Positions 45,053 to 54,600 of a stretch of DNA of 64,000 nucleotides are shown here, in pieces (position 1 is the first letter of the stretch; every line of letters begins with the position of its first letter). The DNA is taken from assembly GCA_002364735.1 (NCBI GenBank), contig DEZB01000025.1:1-64000 (forward strand). The letters are read 5' to 3'. Source of the stretch: Bacteroidales bacterium UBA3143. GTDB taxonomy: Bacteria; Bacteroidota; Bacteroidia; Bacteroidales; Dysgonomonadaceae. The notes under the pieces are model-generated. The model worked only from the letters and a program-made list of their open reading frames with translations, had not been told where the DNA came from and searched no databases. The position numbers and the translations under genes are program-made.

Positions 45053-47197
45053 GTGGCACAGTTATTTGCTAAATCTGGTCCTGAATGGACATCATTATTT
45101 GATCATTTAAAGCATGTTGCAATGACAGCTGAGATGTTTGCAAACCATTTCAAGATGGATATTCAGATAGCAAGAAGTGGTGCTATTATGCATGATATCG
45201 GAAAAGCACATCCAGTGTTTCAAAAAAGATTGATGAAGCAACGCAGACCATCTGACACTCCTTTTCGACATGAAATTGCCTCTTTGTTCTTTTTGTCTTT
45301 GTTTCCGATTGATATGACAGACCAATTAATAGAAATGGTAGTAGGGCATCACAAATCAGTTAAGAATGATGTGGGAAAATTGGGCTTACTTGACTTAGAA
45401 GAGGAATACGAATATATAAACTTTCACCTCGGCAAATGGGAAGAATGGAGTTTATATGCTTCTAAGCTACTTTTTGAGCTTGATGTGCCTGTAAAAAGCA
45501 TATCACGACAAGAAGCATTGGATAATTTAAATTATTGTATTGAGTACTGCGAAAGAAAAACTAAAGAAAGAGGCTATTCAGAATGGAAAGGATTATTGAT
45601 GGGCGCTGATCATTTTGCCTCAGCATTGATTAACAATACCGAGTGCTATTTATCTAACCTATTCGTAAAACCAAATCTCAGCTTCTATAATAGAGAACAT
45701 CCATTGTATCCCCTTTCTCTTATGGATGCATCATCAAACAAGCAACACACCATTGTAGTGGCATCGACAGGAGCGGGAAAAACAGATTATCTATTTCGTC
45801 GTTGCAAAGATAGAGTGTTTTACACATTACCATTTCAAGCATCAATCAATGCAATGTTTAAACGAGTGGGGAGCGATTTAGAAAACTATAATCCTAACCT
45901 TGATATACGTGTACTGCATTCTACCTCTAAAATAGTGAAAAGAAAAAACAGTGAGGAAGAAAGTGTCTTGCAAGGACTGATGGGTTCTTCAATAAAAATA
46001 TTAACCCCCCATCAACTTTCTGCTTTAGCTTTTGGAATGAATGGTTTTGAAGCCTTATTATTAGATTTAAAAGGTTGTGACGTAATTCTTGACGAAGTAC
46101 ATACTTATTCTGGAGTTTCACAAGCTATAGTTCTAAAATTAGTAGAGATTTTGGCTAAGATTGAATGTCGCATCCACATAGGAACTGCCACAATGCCCAC
46201 TATTCTCTACAAGAGAATTAAAAACATTTTAGGAAACGACGTTCTTGAAGTAAATCTTTCAGATGAAGAAAAAGATAGATTTGATAGACACATTTGCTAC
46301 AAACTAAACTCGTTTGATGAATCAAAAGTAATTATTGATAAAGCTGTTATCAATAAACAGAAAGTGTTGATAGTTCTTAATACAGTAAAAGAAGCACAAC
46401 AGGTTTATGAATATATAAAAGAAGAAGATAAATACCATAACACTCCCACTCTTTTATTACACAGCAGATTTAAACGTAGCGACAGAAACGAGAAAGAAAG
46501 GCAATTGATTGGCATAAATGAAAATGAAGACTCATTATATACTTTCAATACTTCAAATGAAGCATGCATAGTAATCTCCACTCAAATTGTAGAGGTAAGC
46601 TTAGATATCAGCTTTGATGTAATGATAACTGAATGTGCTCCGTTAGATGCATTGATTCAGCGATTTGGCAGAATTAACCGCAAGCGAAATTTAAATACCA
46701 TAGGTCAATTAAAGCCTGTCTATATTATTGCACCACCAGCTGATTTAAAAACAGATAGACCATATAATTTAGAGATTTTAAAAAAATCATTTGAGGTGTT
46801 GAGTGATGATAAACCTATACGTGAAAGGAATATACAGAAGAAAATAGATAATGTTTTTACATCAATAGATTTTTTGAATATTGAGGAGCATGCTGTATTT
46901 AAAACAGATGGAAGGGTTACAATTGATTATCTTACGCATAATAGTAAAGCAATCTTATTTGATTTACTCAAAATTGACAGTGTTTCCTGCATTCTTGAAA
47001 GCGATCTATATGCATATGAAGAAGGTGATTTTGAGAGTCGCCTTTTACTTGAAATTCCCATTTACTACTATGCAGTTGCAAAAATGAGACAATCTACGAA
47101 AGGTAACGAACCCTTTATTGTTGCAGATGCTGCGTATTCCCCGGATCTGGGTTTGAATGTGAATAAAATAAATCAAAACATAGGAGTTATAATATGA
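45053..47197 (+). CDS. cas3: Cas3 HD nuclease-helicase
   Basis: I place the start at GTG 45053, 2 nt after the cas5 stop (714 residues); an in-frame TTG at 45011 inside cas5 is possible. The N-terminal HD nuclease has DHLKHVAMTAEM, MHDIGKAHPVFQ, FRHEIASL and VVGHHKS. The helicase has Walker A STGAGKT near 237, the DEVH box (VILDEVHTYSG) near 346, GTATMPT, and motif VI QRFGRINRK near 535. Cascade recruits it to nick, unwind and degrade target DNA. It overlaps the next gene by 4 nt (ATGA). Its position between cas5 and the large-subunit candidate differs from the usual I-B order. Confidence 0.95.
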   Translation: MAQLFAKSGPEWTSLFDHLKHVAMTAEMFANHFKMDIQIARSGAIMHDIGKAHPVFQKRLMKQRRPSDTPFRHEIASLFFLSLFPIDMTDQLIEMVVGHHKSVKNDVGKLGLLDLEEEYEYINFHLGKWEEWSLYASKLLFELDVPVKSISRQEALDNLNYCIEYCERKTKERGYSEWKGLLMGADHFASALINNTECYLSNLFVKPNLSFYNREHPLYPLSLMDASSNKQHTIVVASTGAGKTDYLFRRCKDRVFYTLPFQASINAMFKRVGSDLENYNPNLDIRVLHSTSKIVKRKNSEEESVLQGLMGSSIKILTPHQLSALAFGMNGFEALLLDLKGCDVILDEVHTYSGVSQAIVLKLVEILAKIECRIHIGTATMPTILYKRIKNILGNDVLEVNLSDEEKDRFDRHICYKLNSFDESKVIIDKAVINKQKVLIVLNTVKEAQQVYEYIKEEDKYHNTPTLLLHSRFKRSDRNEKERQLIGINENEDSLYTFNTSNEACIVISTQIVEVSLDISFDVMITECAPLDALIQRFGRINRKRNLNTIGQLKPVYIIAPPADLKTDRPYNLEILKKSFEVLSDDKPIRERNIQKKIDNVFTSIDFLNIEEHAVFKTDGRVTIDYLTHNSKAILFDLLKIDSVSCILESDLYAYEEGDFESRLLLEIPIYYYAVAKMRQSTKGNEPFIVADAAYSPDLGLNVNKINQNIGVII

Positions 47198-48510
47198 TAA
47201 CAACAGTAATAGGACGCACATTCTTAAAAGCGTACAATAAAAAATTCAACTTGAGCTATACATCAAAAGATTTTTTTGAGAATGAGTATTTTGAGTTGTT
47301 TTTCAACCATGCAAAATATATGCAATGGGTTACTAACTCTCCTTTTGTGCAAATGAAAAAAGGGCAAAAACCATTTTTACTTACAGAAGAGGAGAGAAAA
47401 GAAAAACTACAAGGGTTATATGAAAAAGCTTCAAATGAATTGCCTGATGCCAGTTTTGCGCTTGGATATCCAGCATCGGAAACTAAGACATTTGCAACCA
47501 CATCAGGATTGGTGTCGGATTTGCAAATTAAAGTAAATGAAGAAGATATATACTTTTCATGGATAGGTTCAGGATTAGGTATAGGAGTTGCTGGAGGATA
47601 TAATTTTTTGATAGATGATGAGACCATTTTACTGGAAACATTCAATGGTTGGAAACACTATCGAAAATACCTTAATGATACATCATTGGTAAAATTACGA
47701 GGCAATCAAATAAATTCATGGAATGGTCAATGGCTTACATATAAGTTAGGTAAAAACTTCCAATCTGATTTTGATTTCACAAGATTAGAATCAGAAGGTG
47801 TTTTTGTTTTAGGTACTGACAATATAGAAGTGAAAACTGTTAATTGGTCAAACCTGTTCTTTAGCCTTTCGAGACTTTATTCTGAAGGTAACTTGAACTC
47901 CTACATTTACAGCTTTGGACAGACCAACAAAACCCTTGGTTTTATACCTATTTATTTAAAGTCTGGAACACGATTGATTGACGTTTGGAAACAGCTTTAT
48001 CAAAATGCAGAGATCTTTTCAAGTAAAGAGTTTCAAGAGTTATTTGGTATGCATATCAAGCGTGCATGCGAGTTAGGTAGTATCGGTTTGCAAGCTCTTC
48101 GCCCACATGGACTAAAAGACTACATGAAAAACGAAAAGAACCTTTCGTTCAGAAAAGAAAAAGAAATAATAATATATCAATCTTATAAAACTTGGTTATA
48201 CGCTATGTTATCAAAAAACAAAGAAGAAATTACAGATTATACATTGGAATTAGCAGAGCTAATTCAACGGTATAGAAAAGGAGCTACTGGGACAGAAAGA
48301 AAAAACCTTATTGAGAAGGAACTCTGGGGTGCATCATCTAAAAGAAACTTCATAACTGCCTTAACAGAAATGATTAAAGGTCTAACAAATGAAGATTTAA
48401 AAAAATTAAAAACTTTAAAAGATGAAGTTCATTTAATGACTAACGAGGAGTTTGGATATTTCAAAACTCTTTTGAAATTTGATTATGCATATATAGAAAA
48501 AAACAATTAA
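47194..48510 (+). CDS. Candidate Cascade large subunit (Cas8-like), divergent
   Basis: A 438-residue protein not recognised by motif. It is translationally coupled to cas3 (4-nt overlap) and 18 nt before cas7, the place where type I loci keep Cas8. The N-terminal two thirds is mixed alpha/beta (a Gly-rich strand FSWIGSGLGIGVAGGYNFLIDD near 130-150); the C-terminal third (from about 330) is helical, rich in Lys and Glu, like the helical tail of Cas8 that substitutes for a small subunit. The Cys pairs of the zinc finger of many Cas8b proteins are absent. If it is Cas8, it should read the PAM and hold the displaced strand. Other roles cannot be excluded. Confidence 0.6.
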   Translation: MITTVIGRTFLKAYNKKFNLSYTSKDFFENEYFELFFNHAKYMQWVTNSPFVQMKKGQKPFLLTEEERKEKLQGLYEKASNELPDASFALGYPASETKTFATTSGLVSDLQIKVNEEDIYFSWIGSGLGIGVAGGYNFLIDDETILLETFNGWKHYRKYLNDTSLVKLRGNQINSWNGQWLTYKLGKNFQSDFDFTRLESEGVFVLGTDNIEVKTVNWSNLFFSLSRLYSEGNLNSYIYSFGQTNKTLGFIPIYLKSGTRLIDVWKQLYQNAEIFSSKEFQELFGMHIKRACELGSIGLQALRPHGLKDYMKNEKNLSFRKEKEIIIYQSYKTWLYAMLSKNKEEITDYTLELAELIQRYRKGATGTERKNLIEKELWGASSKRNFITALTEMIKGLTNEDLKKLKTLKDEVHLMTNEEFGYFKTLLKFDYAYIEKNN

Positions 48511-48528
48511 TACAAAAAACATATCGTT

Positions 48529-49584
48529 ATGAATACAATTTACATTAGGACATTAAAAAGAGCAGAACATACTGTATTCTGCGTATCTGATGGGCAGAAA
48601 TATTATTATGATACACAATTTAATCGTAGAATTCCATTTTCAAGTGGTCAGCAAGTAAAGCGATCAATAATAGATTCAATTTGTGATGAGTTGGATGAGA
48701 TACCCAGTCCAACAACATTTTTATTTGATGTTACAAAACAAAAAGAATTAAAAGAGGGCGAAGTATATGGCACATGCGACCCTACTTATGTAGATCAACT
48801 ATTTGGTGGTTGGATGAAGGCTGCCAAAGGAGGAAAAGAACGAACCTTGAAAAGAAGAAGTCCTCTTTCAATATCAGCCATGCGCGGATTGCACCCCCTC
48901 TTAGCTGGACTAAATAATGAGAATGCATCTTTTGACAGAAGTGATAGACCTAATAATACAGTGATTGTACGCGATTCAGATGGAAATGAATTATCTGAAG
49001 ATGAAATTACAGAGTTCTTACTGGGCAAAGATAGAAGCCTAAGTAGAAAATGGATTCCTGAAAACAGCCGAGCATCTGGATTATTTGTTTCAGACATTGC
49101 AATTGATTTAAGGAGATTATTTTGTGTTTCCACCAGTTCATTAGAACCTGAAATGACACAGGAAACTATTGACAAACTCAAAGAGAACAACTGGACACCT
49201 TCTGAAAATGTGTTTGGTGAGTGTTTGGTAGCTCCAAAAGAATTAAGAGAAAAATGGGCAAAAGGTTTAGCAAAAGCAATTGTTGATTGGAAGATAACTT
49301 CGAATCAATCACGTACTTTTAGTTTAATGGATACGCTTGCAATTGCTATAAGCGACAACGCTAATCTTCTTGGTGGAAGCATTCGAGCAAAATTATCAGA
49401 AGAAGATTCGAATAAGGCAGAGCCTATTATAGACGAAACTTTGAATGGCGTTGATACTTTTATTACACTGCAAGCTGGTGGATACATCCAAACTAAAGGT
49501 GAAAAAGCAGATGCGCTGGAAAAAGCAGAACAAAAAATATATAAATTAATAATGTCTTTTGATTACGAAGGGAAAATTAAATAG
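48529..49584 (+). CDS. cas7: Cas7-family backbone subunit of Cascade
   Basis: A 351-residue protein. The segment RRIPFSSGQQVKRSIIDSI near residues 35-55 matches the conserved (R)(V/I)SSQxxKRxhR block of Cas7 RAMPs, and the C-terminal part has strands (VDTFITLQAGGYIQTKG) compatible with the fold. Several copies would bind the spacer part of the crRNA. It lacks the NPNGDP start of Csh2/Csd2-type Cas7, so it belongs to a divergent branch. It is followed after about 100 nt by cas4. Confidence 0.75.
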   Translation: MNTIYIRTLKRAEHTVFCVSDGQKYYYDTQFNRRIPFSSGQQVKRSIIDSICDELDEIPSPTTFLFDVTKQKELKEGEVYGTCDPTYVDQLFGGWMKAAKGGKERTLKRRSPLSISAMRGLHPLLAGLNNENASFDRSDRPNNTVIVRDSDGNELSEDEITEFLLGKDRSLSRKWIPENSRASGLFVSDIAIDLRRLFCVSTSSLEPEMTQETIDKLKENNWTPSENVFGECLVAPKELREKWAKGLAKAIVDWKITSNQSRTFSLMDTLAIAISDNANLLGGSIRAKLSEEDSNKAEPIIDETLNGVDTFITLQAGGYIQTKGEKADALEKAEQKIYKLIMSFDYEGKIK

Positions 49585-49684
49585 ACATATGTGAGATTGA
49601 ATGAGAATTAAATGTCAGCCTTTGATTCTCATTTTTTGCAACTTCCATTTTAATTAAAGATTTACATAGTAGAATTAATAATAT

Positions 49685-50191
49685 ATGCACATTACTGGCA
49701 CTAAATTCAACTACTATCAAGTCTGCAAACGGAAGCTTTGGCTTTTTGCCAACGGAATAAATATGGAGCACACTTCCGATTTGGTCTATGACGGTAAACT
49801 AATCCATGAAAGCACTTATCCGCAGCGTTCGGAACGTTACGAGGAAATAGAAATTGAAGGTATAAAGATTGATTTCTATGATGCACGCAATAAAGTTATT
49901 CATGAAATTAAACGCTCGAACAAGGTGGAGAAAGCTCATGAATGGCAAGTGAAGTATTATATGTACGTATTAGAGCGCAATGGAATTGAAGAAGTGACTG
50001 CAATTTTGGAATATCCTACTATGCGGCATACTGCCGAAGTAATTTTTACAGATGCAGATAGAGATTATATTCGAAAAACTGAAAAAGAAATTATTAAGCT
50101 TATTCAATCAGAAGAATGTCCTCCCACGATAAATGCAAAAATATGCAAGAGTTGTAGTTATTATGAGTTTTGCTATGTCAATGAAGAATAA
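49685..50191 (+). CDS. cas4: Cas4 exonuclease / adaptation factor
   Basis: A 168-residue RecB-like nuclease. Four Fe-S cysteines are visible: Cys14 (YYQVCKRKLWLF) and Cys154, Cys157 and Cys163 (KICKSCSYYEFCY). The nuclease core is in KIDFYDARNKVIHEIKRSNKVEKAHEWQ (in parts), with the Asp/Glu-x-Lys of motif II-III and the Gln-x(3)-Tyr of motif IV. With Cas1-Cas2 it trims prespacers and helps select PAM-containing ones. It is 11 nt before the preferred cas1 start. Confidence 0.95.
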   Translation: MHITGTKFNYYQVCKRKLWLFANGINMEHTSDLVYDGKLIHESTYPQRSERYEEIEIEGIKIDFYDARNKVIHEIKRSNKVEKAHEWQVKYYMYVLERNGIEEVTAILEYPTMRHTAEVIFTDADRDYIRKTEKEIIKLIQSEECPPTINAKICKSCSYYEFCYVNEE

Positions 50192-50202
50192 ATTTATTGA
50201 TT

Positions 50203-51219
50203 ATGAAAAAGACATACTATTTGTTCAATCCTGGAACGTTGCAGCGTAAAGACAACACATTAAAGTTTACTCCTTCAATTGAAGATGGGAATGGTATAGA
50301 ACGTGAAGGACAACCAAGGTATTTGCCTGTAGAGGACATTGCGGAGTTTTACGCTTTTGGATCGCTTAATGCAAATAGTGCATTGTACAATTTTTTGGGA
50401 CAAAAAGATATAAGCGTACATTTTTTCGACTATTATGAAAACTATACGGGTTCGTTTATGCCTCGTGATAGTTTACTTGCAGGTAAAATGATTTTAGCTC
50501 AAACTTCTTATTATCAAAACAAAAAGAAACGAATTGTTATCGCTCAAAAGTTTGTAGAAGGTGCAGCTTTCAACATGCTGAAGAATCTGAAATATTACAA
50601 TACGCGCGGAAAGGATTTGGATGAGATTGTCGGGAAGATAGAAAATTTGTCTTCTCAAACTAATTTTGCAGAAAGAGTGGATGAGCTGATGGGTTTAGAA
50701 GGAAACATTCGTCAAGCTTATTATGAAGGATTTAATGAAATAATAAATGACTTTGTGATGGGTACACGTACAAAACAACCTCCAGGAAATGAAATAAATG
50801 CTTTGATATCATTCGGCAATATGATGTGTTATTCACAATGCTTGAGGGCCATTCATCAAACTCAATTGAATCCTACAATCAGCTATTTGCACACTCCCGG
50901 CGAACGCAGATATTCGTTAGCATTGGATATTTCCGAAATATTTAAACCTATATTAGTTGATCGAGTTATTTTTAGGTTGTTGAATAAAAAAGAACTTCAA
51001 GAGAAACATTTTGATAAGAAACTTAACAGCTGCTTGTTGAATCCGAAAGGTAAAAAGATTTTCGTTCAAGCTTTTGAAGAACGCCTTACTGAAACATTTC
51101 AACACCGATCGTTAAAACGCAAAATTAGCTATAAACATCTTATCAAGCTTGAATGTTACAAACTTGCCAAACATTTGCTTACTATGGAAGAGTATAAACC
51201 ATTTAAAATGTATTGGTAA
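50203..51219 (+). CDS. cas1: Cas1 integrase
   Basis: The ATG at 50203 (338 residues) is chosen over an in-frame TTG two codons upstream. It is of Cas1b type, beginning KKTYYLFNPGTLQRKDNTLKF (in parts). Metal-binding residues are recognisable: Glu in GLEGNIRQAYYEG near 166, His in YLHTPGERRYSLALDISE near 230, and the acidic DISEIFKPILVDR. With Cas2 it integrates new spacers at the leader end of the array. It overlaps the cas2 start by one base (TAATG). Confidence 0.97.
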   Translation: MKKTYYLFNPGTLQRKDNTLKFTPSIEDGNGIEREGQPRYLPVEDIAEFYAFGSLNANSALYNFLGQKDISVHFFDYYENYTGSFMPRDSLLAGKMILAQTSYYQNKKKRIVIAQKFVEGAAFNMLKNLKYYNTRGKDLDEIVGKIENLSSQTNFAERVDELMGLEGNIRQAYYEGFNEIINDFVMGTRTKQPPGNEINALISFGNMMCYSQCLRAIHQTQLNPTISYLHTPGERRYSLALDISEIFKPILVDRVIFRLLNKKELQEKHFDKKLNSCLLNPKGKKIFVQAFEERLTETFQHRSLKRKISYKHLIKLECYKLAKHLLTMEEYKPFKMYW

Positions 51220-51482
51220 TGTACGTTATTTTGGTTTATGACATGGGTGAAAAAAGAGTAGCGAAAATGTTGAAACTCTGTCGTAAATATTTAAATTGGA
51301 TACAAAACTCCGTTTTTGAAGGTGAGATTTCTGAAGTTAGATTAAAAGAATTAACTTTGAGAGCAGAAGAAATAATGGATTTAGATACTGACAGTTTGAT
51401 AATTTTTTCCAGTCGGACTCAAAAATTTCTTGATAAGCAAATCATTGGAAAAGAACGAAGTAGTATAGATAATTTTTTATAA
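51219..51482 (+). CDS. cas2: Cas2
   Basis: The ATG at 51219 (87 residues) shares its A with the cas1 stop. It has the ferredoxin-like Cas2 fold: strand MYVILVYDMGEKR with the conserved Asp8, then KMLKLCRKYLNWIQNSVFEGEIS (in parts) and DSLIIFSSRTQKF. It bridges Cas1 dimers in the integration complex. It is the last cas gene, about 210 nt before the array. Confidence 0.95.
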   Translation: MYVILVYDMGEKRVAKMLKLCRKYLNWIQNSVFEGEISEVRLKELTLRAEEIMDLDTDSLIIFSSRTQKFLDKQIIGKERSSIDNFL

Positions 51483-51693
51483 GAGATTGTCGACTTAGGG
51501 CTATTTACATCATATAGATTGATATATTATACAAAACGTTCTTTGACATATTGAAAATCATCCTATTATATAGGTTGTCGATAGTCAAGGGTTTTTATAT
51601 CATTGCCTATCGACAACTTTTTTATCCTAAAAATGACTATTTTGAAAACCGATATAACTAATAATCAGTTATTTTTTTAGTCGTCGCTGACGG
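51483..51693 (+). promoter_or_regulatory. CRISPR leader
   Basis: An AT-rich leader between cas2 and the first repeat. It holds a perfect 11-bp inverted repeat (GTTGTCGATAG at 51574-51584, CTATCGACAAC at 51607-51617) followed by TTTTTT, and upstream a TTGACA-17-TTATAT string at 51543-51571. The hairpin could end the cas transcript, so array transcription may start after it, or it may be an integration-guiding element. The side next to cas2 is taken as leader because crRNA tags (ATTGAAAT) read in this direction and the one mutated repeat is near the far end. Confidence 0.6.
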
Positions 51694-54600
51694 CTTTTAA
51701 TTGTACCGAAAGGAATTGAAATAGCTTTGTCCTCATGTCAAGAAAGCCAGGTATCGGACTTTTAATTGTACCGAAAGGAATTGAAATACAAATCGTATTT
51801 ATCCAGTAAAGGATAATACTAACTTTTAATTGTACCGAAAGGAATTGAAATAAAAATGAATAAATATAATCCCTTCGTGAAATATCCTTTTAATTGTACC
51901 GAAAGGAATTGAAATATTTTCACAAATGAATCACCCAGTTTGTCAAATTCTTTTAATTGTACCGAAAGGAATTGAAATTTGGAACGTGGGGTTTGATTAA
52001 GTCAGTTAATGCCTTTTAATTGTACCGAAAGGAATTGAAATCTAACAAGCGCCTCTCCAATACTCGCAAAAGCACCCTTTTAATTGTACCGAAAGGAATT
52101 GAAATTATATTCCAACTCTCAAAAATGGTCTCCAGATTTCTTTTAATTGTACCGAAAGGAATTGAAATTGAACTGTCATAGTTCCCGAAAAAGTAGCATT
52201 TTCACCGCTTTTAATTGTACCGAAAGGAATTGAAATTTAGGTACAATGGCAGGTCATGGAATATCCGTTGGTCTTTTAATTGTACCGAAAGGAATTGAAA
52301 TAGCTTTGTCACAATGTCACGACGACCCGGAATCGCTTTTAATTGTACCGAAAGGAATTGAAATAACATCGTACAACCAGTATACTATGACGATACGGAT
52401 CTTTTAATTGTACCGAAAGGAATTGAAATTTAATTATTGGTAGTGAAGCTGAATCATCCAAAAAACTTTTAATTGTACCGAAAGGAATTGAAATAAAGAA
52501 CGTACTATTGCCATATTATAAAATGTTACTTTTAATTGTACCGAAAGGAATTGAAATACGCAACAATGATGTTCTTATTGTTGCAGGATCTAACTTTTAA
52601 TTGTACCGAAAGGAATTGAAATATTTTAATAAAGCCTTTACTATTCCAACTATCTGTAACTTTTAATTGTACCGAAAGGAATTGAAATTTCTATGTCCGA
52701 TCGCGCTCCGTTATCCTGATTTGTCTTTTAATTGTACCGAAAGGAATTGAAATGGCTAAGCTTGTATTTGTTTTGGCGCGAGCGTAAACTTTTAATTGTA
52801 CCGAAAGGAATTGAAATGGATAAAGATCCTTTTTTTACTTCGTTATTAATACTTTTAATTGTACCGAAAGGAATTGAAATTGACAAAGGATGGTAGTTAT
52901 ATATTGTCTCCGCTTACTTTTAATTGTACCGAAAGGAATTGAAATCAAAATTAAAACAGTCGCTTAAAACAGATTTAAACAACTTTTAATTGTACCGAAA
53001 GGAATTGAAATAGCAGTAGATATAGTTGATGACGCTATCGAAAAGCTCTTTTAATTGTACCGAAAGGAATTGAAATTGCTTACGCTTAATCCTGACACCT
53101 CTGGGTAACCTGCTTTTAATTGTACCGAAAGGAATTGAAATCTCCCAATGACTCTCACCTCGACCAAACCATTATTCCTTTTAATTGTACCGAAAGGAAT
53201 TGAAATCGCTTATGGGCGAATATGGCAGTGAGTTGGTGGTGACTTTTAATTGTACCGAAAGGAATTGAAATTTCTAAACAAAATACCAGGGGCTGAAGGT
53301 GGTGGACTTTTAATTGTACCGAAAGGAATTGAAATTTAGAAATGTACTTGGACGGTCGCAAAGTAGAAAAGCTTTTAATTGTACCGAAAGGAATTGAAAT
53401 CATGTTTACATCATGTGTTCTCGCTTGCTCAGCTAACTTTTAATTGTACCGAAAGGAATTGAAATTCATATAAATAAGGTAATCATTGAATATGGAGAGC
53501 CTTTTAATTGTACCGAAAGGAATTGAAATTTTCGCCCAATGGGCTATTAGATTCTGTCTTAGATCTTTTAATTGTACCGAAAGGAATTGAAATGAAACAG
53601 CTGGCGTGAGTGGAATACAGGATGACCCTCTTTTAATTGTACCGAAAGGAATTGAAATGAAAATGATAAGGATTGCTACATGCCAATCGATTCTACTTTT
53701 AATTGTACCGAAAGGAATTGAAATATCGTATAGAGCAACGGGTTTTTGGGTTGGATGTACTTTTAATTGTACCGAAAGGAATTGAAATTAAACAACCTAA
53801 AGCGGATTTTCCTCCACCTGCAGCCTTTTAATTGTACCGAAAGGAATTGAAATAAGCATTATTTCACACAATTTTTCATAATCTATTTTCTTTTAATTGT
53901 ACCGAAAGGAATTGAAATGCGGTCGGTCGCCTTTCCAGGCTAAACCTGTTTGGGTCTTTTAATTGTACCGAAAGGAATTGAAATAAAGAACGTACTATTG
54001 CCATAACTTTAAATGATTTTGTCTTTTAATTGTACCGAAAGGAATTGAAATTTTATTAAAGATTTTATAAAGGACTTCATCGGGTGCCTTTTAATTGTAC
54101 CGAAAGGAATTGAAATCAAATATTCGGGAGCGCGAGCGTCTAAGAAGTTGCTTTTAATTGTACCGAAAGGAATTGAAATATCTCAGCAGACTCAGGGAAT
54201 GGATACCACTTACTGCTTTTAATTGTACCGAAAGGAATTGAAATATATGAGGAACAGAGGAAGCAAAGTGTTCATAAAATCTTTTAATTGTACCGAAAGG
54301 AATTGAAATAAAGTAGGAGACGCATTTGTAATATACGACATTGACTTTTAATTGTACCGAAAGGAATTGAAATGCATGACATATTAGAGTGTGCAGATTA
54401 TTATGATACTTTTAATTGTACCGAAAGGAATTGAAATTACATGGAACTAAATCACCCATATTCATTGACATTTTTCCTTTTAATTGTACCGAAAGGAATT
54501 GAAATTTATGAACAGCAACTTTGCCCCCATCTTCAAAATGTTCTTTTAATTGTACCGAAAGGAATTGAAATTACTAAACTAAACTACACTAACCCTGCAT

